Assembly (NCBI GenBank): GCA_949295395.1
Contig: CASFLB010000064.1
Coordinates: 1 to 7,183 of the forward strand
Direction of reading: 5' to 3'
DNA: 7,183 nucleotides
Source: an uncultured Pseudomonadota bacterium
Lineage (GTDB): Bacteria > Pseudomonadota > Alphaproteobacteria > RF32 > CAG-239
Shown: one piece after another, positions 1 through 6,076 of the stretch
Layout: each line of letters opens with the position of its first letter
Position numbering within the stretch: the first letter of the stretch is position 1
The notes under the pieces: model-generated
Databases searched by the model: none
Told to the model about the DNA's origin: nothing
Seen by the model: the letters and a program-made list of their open reading frames with translations, nothing else
Position numbers and translations under genes: made by a program

Positions 1-99
1 AATGCCAACTCCATAAATCGACGATGCCACTTTTCCGAAAACATTTGATTTCTTTCCACTTAAATTAAATTTTACATGACTACATTATATTAATTTTAC

Positions 100-130
100 T
101 TGACATTCAAGAAAAAATATTCGACCTTAT
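100..130 (+). promoter_or_regulatory. Possible eno promoter (-35 TTGACA)
   Basis: A perfect -35 hexamer TTGACA lies at 100-105, 57 bases before the eno start. No good -10 sits at the usual 16-18 bp spacing. The nearest candidate, CCTTAT at 125-130, has a 19-bp spacer and matches the consensus poorly. TATATT at 86-91 is an alternative -10 but lacks a good -35. The rest of the upstream 161 bases is AT-rich and shows no gene I can support. Forward frame 1 is open only from the left edge to a TGA at 46-48. Confidence 0.3.
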
Positions 131-150
131 TGGCAGTTTTTTTAATTTAT

Positions 151-155
151 AGGAG
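151..155 (+). promoter_or_regulatory. eno ribosome binding site
   Basis: AGGAG sits 6 nt before the ATG at 162. It is a strong Shine-Dalgarno site that fixes the enolase start. Confidence 0.85.
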
Positions 156-161
156 AAAAAA

Positions 162-1439
162 ATGAGTGCTATTGTAGATATTCATGCCAGAGAAATTATT
201 GATTCTCGTGGTAATCCGACCGTTGAGGCTGATGTTGTTCTTCAAAGTGGTGCTTTCGGACGTGCCGCTGTTCCTTCCGGCGCTTCTACCGGTGTTCACG
301 AAGCTGTTGAACTTCGTGATGGCGACAAAGCCCGTTTTGGCGGAAAAGGTGTTTTGAAAGCCGTTGAAAATGTTAATGACGCTATTTATGACGCTTTGGC
401 TGGTCTTGATGCCGATGACCAAATCGACATTGATGAAGCTATGATTGAACTTGATGGCACTGAAAACAAAGGCAAACTCGGTGCTAATGCTATTCTCGCC
501 GTTTCTATGGCTGTTGCGAAAGCTCAGGCTGAAGAATGCGAACTTCCGCTTTATCGTTACCTTGGCGGTACTATGGCTCATGTTTTGCCGGTTCCGATGA
601 TGAATATTTTGAACGGCGGTAAGCATGCTGATAACCCAATCGACATTCAAGAATTCATGATTATGCCGGTTGGCGCTTCTTCTATCCGTGAAGCTATTCG
701 TATGGGTGCTGAAGTTTTCCACACCTTGCAAAAGAACCTTAAAGCTGCCGGTCACAACACTAACGTTGGTGATGAAGGCGGTTTTGCTCCGAATCTGAAA
801 TCGGCCGAAGAAGCTTTGACTTTCATTGTTGATGCTATTAAAGGTGCCGGATACAAACCGGGTGAAGATGTTGTTCTCGCTATGGATGCAGCTTCTTCCG
901 AATTCTATGAAAACGGAAAATATGAAATGAAGGGCGAAGGCAAATCTTATACCAACAAAGAAATGGTTAAATTCTATGAAGATTTGTGCGCTAAATTCCC
1001 AATCTTTTCTATTGAAGATGGTATGGCCGAAGATGACTGGGAAGGCTGGTCTATGTTGACGGAAGCTTTGGGCAAAAAGATTCAGCTCGTTGGTGACGAC
1101 CTCTTTGTTACGAATCCGAAGCGTTTGGCTATGGGTATCGAAAAAGGCGTTGCGAACTCTATTTTGGTTAAGGTTAACCAAATCGGTACTTTGACTGAAA
1201 CAATGCGCGCTGTTGACTTGGCTCACCGTCATGGTTATACCGCCGTATTGTCTCACCGTTCCGGCGAAACCGAAGACACAACCATTGCTGATATCGCCGT
1301 TGCGACAAACTGCGGTCAAATCAAAACCGGTTCTATGTCTCGTACCGATCGTATGGCTAAATACAACCAACTCATTCGTATTGAAGAAGAATTGGGCGAT
1401 ATGGCTGTTTATGCCGGAAAGAGCATTCTTAAGAAATAA
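162..1439 (+). CDS. eno: Enolase (phosphopyruvate hydratase)
   Basis: Enolase catalyses the reversible dehydration of 2-phosphoglycerate to phosphoenolpyruvate in glycolysis and gluconeogenesis. It is a cytosolic, Mg-dependent enzyme. The 425-aa product is close to the usual bacterial length of about 430. The N-terminal domain has the mobile substrate loop SGASTG (39-44). The barrel domain shows H155 in GGKHADN, the catalytic-type E205 in GDEGGF, and metal ligands D242, E285 (SIEDGM) and the D312/D313 pair (VGDDLF). The catalytic lysine K337 lies in the family signature ILVKVNQIGTLTET (334-347), and SHRSGET follows at 364-370. All key residues are intact. The ATG is set by AGGAG 6 nt upstream. 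Codons are strongly biased to T-ending forms such as GCT, GTT and CTT, as expected of a highly expressed gene. It is transcribed alone and ends in a strong terminator 20 bases after the stop. Confidence 0.98.
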   Translation: MSAIVDIHAREIIDSRGNPTVEADVVLQSGAFGRAAVPSGASTGVHEAVELRDGDKARFGGKGVLKAVENVNDAIYDALAGLDADDQIDIDEAMIELDGTENKGKLGANAILAVSMAVAKAQAEECELPLYRYLGGTMAHVLPVPMMNILNGGKHADNPIDIQEFMIMPVGASSIREAIRMGAEVFHTLQKNLKAAGHNTNVGDEGGFAPNLKSAEEALTFIVDAIKGAGYKPGEDVVLAMDAASSEFYENGKYEMKGEGKSYTNKEMVKFYEDLCAKFPIFSIEDGMAEDDWEGWSMLTEALGKKIQLVGDDLFVTNPKRLAMGIEKGVANSILVKVNQIGTLTETMRAVDLAHRHGYTAVLSHRSGETEDTTIADIAVATNCGQIKTGSMSRTDRMAKYNQLIRIEEELGDMAVYAGKSILKK

Positions 1440-1453
1440 GCTCATTTCTAACC

Positions 1454-1486
1454 AAAAAAGCGGGGTGAAATCACCTCGCTTTTTTT
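1454..1486 (+). terminator. Intrinsic terminator of eno (copy 1 of repeat)
   Basis: An A6 run precedes GCGGGGTG (1460-1467), loop AAAT, CACCTCGC (1472-1479) and a T7 run. The 8-bp stem has one G-U pair when read rightward, so it is a textbook terminator for eno. Read leftward it gives an A-C mismatch at that pair but still a U tract. It can therefore also end the leftward AbrB-like gene that stops at 1526. Confidence 0.92.
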
Positions 1487-1525
1487 GTAATTTATAAACG
1501 GCAATAACTCTTTATCACTTATTTA

Positions 1526-1759
1526 CTAGAGCTTTTTTACTTGAGCCTCGGTGTAAAGAGGATAACCATTAAGCTCCATCTTAACAATCAGTGCCTTGTG
1601 GGCTATATCGACAACCAGTTCGTCTCCTTTTTTTATTTTTCTTCTTTTCAAACAAATACGAGGAACAACCAGTGTTTTCCTATCTTCCGTTCTGATACGA
1701 TAGCCGCAGTCACATTTTTTGAACGTTTTGATGGTTAATTTTTTCGTTTCTATATTCAT
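1526..1759 (-). CDS. AbrB/SpoVT/MazE-fold small DNA-binding protein
   Basis: This is a probable dimeric swapped-hairpin transcription factor of the AbrB/SpoVT or MazE-antitoxin superfamily. From the ATG at 1759 it has 77 residues. The diagnostic core runs from about 26 to 60: DRKTLVVPR, where family members typically have a DxxGRIVIP-like stretch, then KIKKGDELVVDI and a final strand ALIVKM. The N-terminal lead-in is unusual, with a C16-x-C18 pair (KKCDCGY) before the core. The protein is lysine-rich and basic. An in-frame TTG at 1783 would add 8 residues. Neither start has a visible Shine-Dalgarno site, so the start is uncertain and ATG is preferred. No toxin gene is adjacent, which argues against an ordinary two-gene toxin-antitoxin pair. 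The target is unknown, and a local regulator or orphan antitoxin are both possible. Confidence 0.7.
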   Translation of the reverse strand: MNIETKKLTIKTFKKCDCGYRIRTEDRKTLVVPRICLKRRKIKKGDELVVDIAHKALIVKMELNGYPLYTEAQVKKL

Positions 1760-1761
1760 AA

Positions 1762-1797
1762 TACAATAATTTAAGTTAGACAATAATAAATTATTGT
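1762..1797 (-). promoter_or_regulatory. Candidate operator: three ACAATAAT sites in the AbrB-like gene leader
   Basis: ACAATAAT occurs at 1763-1770 and 1780-1787, starts 17 bp apart, and inverted as ATTATTGT at 1790-1797. The last two form CAATAAT-AA-ATTATTG, a perfect 7-bp inverted repeat. The cluster covers the predicted transcription start (about 1795) and the leader of the AbrB-like gene. Autoregulation by that protein is an inference from position. The AT-rich setting makes some repetition likely by chance. Confidence 0.45.
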
Positions 1798-1801
1798 TTT
1801 G

Positions 1802-1830
1802 TCTATATCATAAAAAAATGGCATTTGCAA
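1802..1830 (-). promoter_or_regulatory. Sigma-70 promoter of the AbrB-like gene
   Basis: On the minus strand, -35 TTGCAA (1825-1830) is followed by a 17-bp spacer and -10 TATAGA (1802-1807). Both hexamers match the consensus at 5 of 6 positions or nearly so, and the spacing is ideal. Transcription would start near 1795. The promoter begins 4 bases after terminator copy 2, so the gene is insulated from the lysS operon upstream. Confidence 0.65.
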
Positions 1831-1833
1831 GAA

Positions 1834-1865
1834 AAAAAAGCGGGGTGAAATCACCTCGCTTTTTT
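1834..1865 (-). terminator. Terminator of the lysS-deacetylase operon (copy 2 of repeat)
   Basis: The stem arms are at 1840-1847 and 1852-1859, with an A8 run before and T6 after. It lies 15 bases beyond the stop of the leftward deacetylase gene. Read leftward, the stem has one A-C mismatch, because the wobble pair favours the rightward reading, but it is followed by U8. It therefore works in its less favourable orientation here, which is consistent with being a copy of the eno terminator. Confidence 0.8.
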
Positions 1866-1879
1866 AGGAATTTAATATA

Positions 1880-3133
1880 TTAATTTCTGAGCTCGACGAT
1901 TTCGCTCATTGGGACGAGTTTTATGCCCTTTTCTTCTAATGTCGGCAGCCATTCTTTTAAGGCTGCGTAGGTTTGGCTCTTAGGATGCCCAATAGCAACA
2001 GCGTAGCCATTCTTCTTGGCAATTTTTTCGGTAGCGCGAAGCTGTCCCAAGATATAGGCCTTATCATTGTTATTATCCAAAAAGACATGGCGTGTTGCAT
2101 AGTCAACGCCGTAAGCCTTGGCAACTTCTTGTCCGACAGACTTGGCCGTTGTTTTAGAATCTAAAAAGAACAAATCATGCTCTGCCAAAACTTTCATAAT
2201 ATCACTCATGGCGCGTCTATCCTCAGTGAACTTGCTGCCCATGTGGTTATTGACGCCTTTCACCCCTTCAAACTTTGTCAGCATAATTTCGAAATTTTTG
2301 GTTAGCTCCTCGTCTGTCATATCTACGGTCAGACCATCCGGCGCCGTATATAAATCTTTATGCGGCTGCATCGGAACATGCGCCATTATCTCGTGGCCGG
2401 CCGCTCTCGCCGCCTCTATCTGCTGCTCTAAATGTGGGCCATAGGTCAAAAAAGATGAGGTCAAAGGCGCCTCCAAGCTGATAATATCTCTTGTGCGGCG
2501 AACATTTACCCCCATATCATCAATCACAACCGCAATCAATTTTTCCGTCTCATGGTGCGGACGCGGCAAAACTTTTACGTCTATCTCTTTGATGTTCTTT
2601 TGCTGATAATGAACGGTTGAGGGAACATCTTGTTCCTGATGCTCGTCAATAATATTATCCGGTAATTCCTCTTCATAAAGCTGATAGCTTTTCTCATCAT
2701 GAACAGCCTGAGCTTCTTCAGACTGTTCGACCATCACATATTCCATATCCTCGCTGTTGCTCAAGGCCTCAATCAAATAAGCAATATCGTCCGATGAATT
2801 CGGTGTTTTTTCTTTTGTTATTTGCTCGCTTTCTTCCGGCTGTTTTTCTTCAACAACCGGCTTTACACCTTCTTTGGGTTCCGGGGCCGATGTTGTCAAC
2901 TCCTCTTCCGGTCTGATATCTATCATAACCGGCTCGTCGTTTTCATAATATATTTGCTCTTCTTTATCTCCTGAAAAAATAAGCGGGTGCAAAGCATAAA
3001 AAGCAAACAAGCCAAGCAAGGCCGAAACCCAAAACCTCCAGCTGGAGAAAAGGCCTTTGTTTTGGCCTTTTCTGTCAGCCGGACGAGCTTCTTCATAAGC
3101 TATTTTTGCTTTTTTACGCTTTTTTGGAGACAC
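1880..3133 (-). CDS. Membrane-anchored divergent polysaccharide deacetylase (YibQ/DUF610 family)
   Basis: The 417-aa product has three parts. A basic cytoplasmic tail (1-30) leads to one membrane segment (about 32-53, FWVSALLGLFAFYALHPLIF). A long, very acidic Glu/Asp/Pro-rich linker (about 57-190) follows. The C-terminal divergent polysaccharide deacetylase domain (about 198-417) shows AVVIDDMG (201-208), HEIMAHVPMQP (247-257), NNHMGSKFT (295-303), FLDSKT (323-328) and AIGHPKS (380-386). The domain should face the periplasm and act on cell-wall or envelope glycan; the true substrate of this family is not settled. The start is GTG, supported by AAGGA (3141-3145) 7 nt upstream inside the end of lysS. 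It begins 3 nt after the lysS stop, so the two are co-transcribed and probably translationally coupled. The acidic linker is long for a simple spacer. Family call is confident, function is not. Confidence 0.88.
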   Translation of the reverse strand: MSPKKRKKAKIAYEEARPADRKGQNKGLFSSWRFWVSALLGLFAFYALHPLIFSGDKEEQIYYENDEPVMIDIRPEEELTTSAPEPKEGVKPVVEEKQPEESEQITKEKTPNSSDDIAYLIEALSNSEDMEYVMVEQSEEAQAVHDEKSYQLYEEELPDNIIDEHQEQDVPSTVHYQQKNIKEIDVKVLPRPHHETEKLIAVVIDDMGVNVRRTRDIISLEAPLTSSFLTYGPHLEQQIEAARAAGHEIMAHVPMQPHKDLYTAPDGLTVDMTDEELTKNFEIMLTKFEGVKGVNNHMGSKFTEDRRAMSDIMKVLAEHDLFFLDSKTTAKSVGQEVAKAYGVDYATRHVFLDNNNDKAYILGQLRATEKIAKKNGYAVAIGHPKSQTYAALKEWLPTLEEKGIKLVPMSEIVELRN

Positions 3134-3136
3134 GAG

Positions 3137-4609
3137 CTAGTCCTTTTTGCGCAAGGTCGGAAAAGCTATTACATCACGAATGGTGTCAGCTCCGGTCAGC
3201 ATAATGGCCAAGCGGTCAATTCCCATTCCCATACCGCCGGTCGGAGGAAAGCCGATTTCCAGCGCATTTACAAAGTCTTCATCAAGCATTTGCGCTTCAT
3301 CATCACCGGCTTCACGGTCAGCGCACTGAGCTTCAAAGCGCGCTCTTTGCTCCAGCGGGTTTGACAACTCAGAATAAGCACAGCCCATTTCCATACCGGC
3401 GATATAAGCATCGAAATGCTCAACCAAACGCGGATTATTGCGGTGGGTCTTGGCCAAAGGTGAAATATCTCTAGGCATATCCATAACCAAAGTCGGCTGG
3501 ATTAAGTTTGCTTCAACCTTCTCATCAAAGACTTCAGATACAACCTTGCCCCAAGAAATGGCCGCATCGGCATTGACGCCCACAGATTTTGCCAATTCTT
3601 TAGCATCTTCCAGCTTTTCAACGGTCATAAAGTCGGCGCCGGTGTATTCCTTAACCAAATCAAGCATTGACTTTCTGACAAAAGGCTGAGCCAAATCAAT
3701 TTCATGTTCACCAACCTTTATCAGGGTTGTTCCTAAAACGCTTTTAGCCACATAACGAATCAAATCAGGGATTAATTCTGCCATATCATTATAATCCGCA
3801 TAGGCTTGATAGGCCTCCAAAGAAGTGAATTCCGGATTGTGGCTTTTATCAATACCTTCGTTGCGGAAGTTGCGGCCAATCTCAAACACGCGGTCAAAAC
3901 CACCGACAACCAATCTCTTCAAGTAAAGCTCCGGCGCAATACGCAAATACAAGTCCATATCCAACGTATTATGGTGCGTAATAAACGGCTTTGCATTTGC
4001 TCCTCCCATTATCGGGTGCAGCATCGGCGTTTCAACCTCAAGAAAGTCATGCTCTTCAAAATAGCGGCGAATGGCCGATGTAATGCGGCAGCGCTTTTTA
4101 TAAATCTCTTTAGCGTCATCATTAACGATAAAGTCAACATATCTTTGACGATAGCGCGCGTCAATATCGGTCAAACCGTGGAATTTTTCAGGCAGTGGCT
4201 GCAAAGACTTGCCGATAATGTCAAACTTTTCGGCGGCAATTGACAGTTCTCCTCTCGGAGTGCGGCGAATGTATCCTGTTACGCCAACGATATCTCCGAC
4301 ATCAAGGCTTTTTAATAGCGCTAAATCTTCTTCGCTTAAGTGATTTTTGTGACAAAACGCTTGAATTTTGCCGCTTATATCTTTGATATCGATAAACATT
4401 CCGCTGTTGCGGACAGCCATCGCACGGCCGGCAACCGTTACTCTGTCTTCGGTATCTGTTCCGGCTTCGAGGTCTTTATATTTTTCTTGCAAATCTGCCG
4501 CGAACGAATCCGGCTTAAAACGATATGGGTATGGATTATATCCCTTTTCTTCCAAGGTGCGTAACTTTGCGATACGCGAATCGCGGTGAAGCGTGCTTTC
4601 AACGGTCAT
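3137..4609 (-). CDS. lysS: Lysyl-tRNA synthetase, class II
   Basis: This enzyme charges tRNA-Lys with lysine in the cytosol. The 490-aa product matches the usual bacterial class II length of about 500. An N-terminal OB-fold anticodon-binding domain (about 57-133, VTVAGRAMAVRNSGMFIDI) is followed by the class II catalytic core. Motif 1 lies around FLEVETPML (189-197), motif 2 is FRNEGIDKSHNPEFT (248-262), and motif 3 is GMGMGIDRL (459-467). Substrate-site stretches such as RIAPELYLKRL (223-233) and MEMGCAYSEL (406-415) are intact. The ATG has a weak GAGAG site (4617-4621) 7 nt upstream. It is the first gene of a leftward pair with the deacetylase-fold gene. The class is notable because many alphaproteobacteria use the unrelated class I LysRS. 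Confidence 0.97.
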   Translation of the reverse strand: MTVESTLHRDSRIAKLRTLEEKGYNPYPYRFKPDSFAADLQEKYKDLEAGTDTEDRVTVAGRAMAVRNSGMFIDIKDISGKIQAFCHKNHLSEEDLALLKSLDVGDIVGVTGYIRRTPRGELSIAAEKFDIIGKSLQPLPEKFHGLTDIDARYRQRYVDFIVNDDAKEIYKKRCRITSAIRRYFEEHDFLEVETPMLHPIMGGANAKPFITHHNTLDMDLYLRIAPELYLKRLVVGGFDRVFEIGRNFRNEGIDKSHNPEFTSLEAYQAYADYNDMAELIPDLIRYVAKSVLGTTLIKVGEHEIDLAQPFVRKSMLDLVKEYTGADFMTVEKLEDAKELAKSVGVNADAAISWGKVVSEVFDEKVEANLIQPTLVMDMPRDISPLAKTHRNNPRLVEHFDAYIAGMEMGCAYSELSNPLEQRARFEAQCADREAGDDEAQMLDEDFVNALEIGFPPTGGMGMGIDRLAIMLTGADTIRDVIAFPTLRKKD

Positions 4610-4652
4610 GATTTTTCTCTCTTTTTTCTTATTTTACACATTCTTTTGCAAA

Positions 4653-4680
4653 ACTATACCCTTCTTATCTAATTTTTCAA
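4653..4680 (-). promoter_or_regulatory. Sigma-70 promoter of lysS
   Basis: On the minus strand, -35 TTGAAA (4675-4680), a 16-bp spacer and -10 TATAGT (4653-4658) form a good promoter. Transcription should start near 4646, giving a leader of about 37 nt. I see no T-box or leader-peptide structure in it. Confidence 0.65.
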
Positions 4681-4712
4681 CTAAATTATTCACTTTTTTA
4701 TGTAAAATGTTC

Positions 4713-4741
4713 TTTATTTGTGATTTTTTTTGATTTATACT
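4713..4741 (+). promoter_or_regulatory. Possible promoter of the 402-aa gene
   Basis: TATACT (4736-4741) matches the -10 consensus at 5 of 6 positions. The -35 at 17-bp spacing, TTTATT (4713-4718), is weak, so an activator or a different factor may be involved. This promoter is back-to-back with that of lysS. A GTTC-containing 10-mer shared with the lexA promoter ends at its -35. Confidence 0.35.
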
Positions 4742-4761
4742 TAATTTAGATTTGGTGAGCT

Positions 4762-4791
4762 TGTCCGCGGTGAAGGGAGGATAAACGGACA
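4762..4791 (+). promoter_or_regulatory. RBS of the 402-aa gene, inside a possible hairpin
   Basis: GGGAGG (4775-4780) lies 10 nt before the ATG at 4791, a slightly long spacing. TGTCCG (4762-4767) and CGGACA (4786-4791) are perfect complements that would close a hairpin around this site, taking in the first base of the start codon. The RBS itself is clear, but the hairpin is short (6 bp, 18-nt loop) and regulation is only a possibility. Confidence 0.55.
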
Positions 4792-5999
4792 TGGATAATT
4801 CTCGGTTGATAGAACGCCTTAAACACATCAAAGAACGGATGCTGCGAGCTTCCGTACGTGTTAAACGCGACCTTAAAACCGGTGCTATCATTGCGGCCGT
4901 CGGAACGGTGACTTCCGTTGCTCCTTCATCCAAAGCGGCACAACCCTCGGCTCGAGAAACATCTGCCGATAGAAATGCAATTGCCATGACGCTTAATCGT
5001 CCGGATTCACGTTTGTTGCCCGAAGATATTACCACTCATCGCACCATGGTTAATATTTCTGCGAACACTCAAAAGATTATTGAATTTCAAAATAAGGCCC
5101 TTAACAAGAGCGGTGATGAAATTAAGGACTTTGATAATGCCACAAAATATTCTATTTGGGATGTTACGTTCAAGCGAGAAGTCGGAACAATGTCTAACCC
5201 TGTCGGTGTTTATAAAGAATACGCCGGAAGCTTGCAGTTTGATAATTTTAACGCTCGCAATCTTGCCATTTATGCCTTGATTAACAAAGATTATCAAAAC
5301 ATTGCTGACAAGTTTTTTAACAAAAAAGACAATCCTCAAGGTTTTAAGAATGCGCTTTCCGCCTTTCAAAAAGAATATAATGCTAAAGGGAACCTCGCCT
5401 TTCATTCCGGCAATGCCTACAGAAGCAAGCTCTCGGCTTTTATTGTTTCAGACTTTAAAAAGCGCTTTGCGCAAGAGGGTGAGGAAAACCCTTATCAATT
5501 TCTTGATTTGCAACGCGAATATGCTTCGGATTGCTATGCCTCTTTCGGGAAAGCTGATTTTGATGAAATTTTGGCCACTCTTCATAAGAAAAATATTGAA
5601 ATTGATGATGTGTCCTGGCCGATTATCGGAATGTGGTGTTCGAAACAGATTGCTACCGGAAATTTCAAGGGTATAGCCAAAACGCTCGAAGGAAAGACCT
5701 TGGATTATATAAATTCTCCGGATTATGTTAAGGACTTGTCCAATAGATTTCCTAGTGTCTTTAAAGATGAAGGCGGAAAAATGGCGGTTAAATTTGCCCT
5801 TGAACACCTTAATGAAGGACATTCATTGACAACTATTAAGGAAGTGTCGCAAATTGCTCGACGCCCTGATATTTATCAAAATTATCTTAACCTTCTTCGT
5901 TTTACAAGCCCTAAGGCTAAAAGAACATATGCCCAGGCTAAAGAATTGCATAAAAATCAGGAACGAATTTTTGTAAAAGCTTGCGTTGAACGACTTTGA
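4791..5999 (+). CDS. Putative exported protein of unknown function
   Basis: I do not recognise this 402-aa protein with confidence. It starts with a basic amphipathic stretch (1-29, many K/R). A modestly hydrophobic segment TGAIIAAVGTVTSVAP (30-45) follows, with an A-rich region near 48-50 (KAA) that could be a signal-peptidase site, so export is likely but the n-region is long. The remainder is soluble, with mixed helices and no transmembrane segment. Residues 130-295 contain GVYKEYAGSLQFDNF, spaced F/Y positions, QREYASDCY (241-249), and SWPIIGMWCSKQIATGN (275-291). The order and spacing faintly recall VgrG-associated, lysozyme-like cell-wall modules, but no catalytic set can be pointed to. 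It is a lone gene between lysS and lexA with no terminator visible before lexA. The start is set by GGGAGG upstream and an in-frame TAA just before. Confidence 0.8.
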   Translation: MDNSRLIERLKHIKERMLRASVRVKRDLKTGAIIAAVGTVTSVAPSSKAAQPSARETSADRNAIAMTLNRPDSRLLPEDITTHRTMVNISANTQKIIEFQNKALNKSGDEIKDFDNATKYSIWDVTFKREVGTMSNPVGVYKEYAGSLQFDNFNARNLAIYALINKDYQNIADKFFNKKDNPQGFKNALSAFQKEYNAKGNLAFHSGNAYRSKLSAFIVSDFKKRFAQEGEENPYQFLDLQREYASDCYASFGKADFDEILATLHKKNIEIDDVSWPIIGMWCSKQIATGNFKGIAKTLEGKTLDYINSPDYVKDLSNRFPSVFKDEGGKMAVKFALEHLNEGHSLTTIKEVSQIARRPDIYQNYLNLLRFTSPKAKRTYAQAKELHKNQERIFVKACVERL

Positions 6000-6016
6000 G
6001 TTTTGTAAATTTTTTC

Positions 6017-6045
6017 TTGACAGATTGTTTTTTATAAAGTAGAAC
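6017..6045 (+). promoter_or_regulatory. Sigma-70 promoter of lexA
   Basis: Consensus -35 TTGACA (6017-6022), an exact 17-bp spacer and -10 TAGAAC (6040-6045, 4 of 6 matches). The -10 lies entirely within the left arm of the inverted repeat at 6040-6067, so a bound repressor would block polymerase. Transcription would start near 6052. Confidence 0.65.
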
Positions 6046-6067
6046 ATTCTTAGTACAAAATGTTCTA
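6040..6067 (+). promoter_or_regulatory. Probable LexA operator (inverted repeat)
   Basis: TAGAACATT (6040-6048) and AATGTTCTA (6059-6067) are perfect 9-bp inverted arms separated by 10 bp. GAAC and GTTC cores are typical of LexA sites. The classical alphaproteobacterial box is GTTC-N7-GTTC, or GAAC-N7-GAAC on the other strand. Here GAAC-N7-GTAC (6042-6056) fits with one mismatch, while the full palindrome has a spacing I cannot match to a known class. Its position over the -10 and start site suggests lexA autoregulation. Confidence 0.65.
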
Positions 6068-6076
6068 TTTTTTTAC

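Larger units (their letters stand above)
1454..1865. repeat. Direct repeat of a 32-bp terminator flanking the AbrB-like gene
   Basis: Bases 1454-1485 and 1834-1865 are identical over 32 bp, covering the A tract, both stem arms, the loop and the T tract. They lie in the same orientation, 380 bp apart. The G-U wobble pair is kept in the same arm of both copies. Flanking bases differ apart from extra A or T residues. The enclosed segment contains exactly one transcription unit, the AbrB-like gene with its promoter. Duplication of a segment, or insertion at a terminator, would explain this arrangement. Confidence 0.9.

Noticed and set aside
147..1445. A 432-codon open frame antisense to the whole of eno
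   Set aside because: It exists because the biased codon use of eno lacks the triplets that read as stops on the other strand. It has no promoter or RBS of its own, and its translation is low-complexity, rich in F, N and S, with no family motif. Enolase on the plus strand is certain.
1526..1783. A longer AbrB-like protein starting at TTG 1783
   Set aside because: It would add 8 residues unlike the family, use a rare start without an RBS, and leave only about 12 nt of leader. ATG 1759 is preferred, though this is not proven.
1454..1865. Insertion sequence or CRISPR-like repeat array
   Set aside because: There are only two repeat copies, each clearly an intrinsic terminator. No transposase, terminal inverted repeats or regular spacers are present.
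1526..3133. Toxin-antitoxin pair formed by the AbrB-like gene and its neighbour
   Set aside because: The only neighbour on that strand is the deacetylase gene. It belongs to the lysS operon and is separated by a terminator and a promoter. No small toxin ORF is adjacent.
4634..5035. Leftward 133-codon ORF across the lysS/402-aa intergenic region
   Set aside because: It overlaps the two back-to-back promoters and the well-supported start of the rightward gene. Its translation shows no family features.
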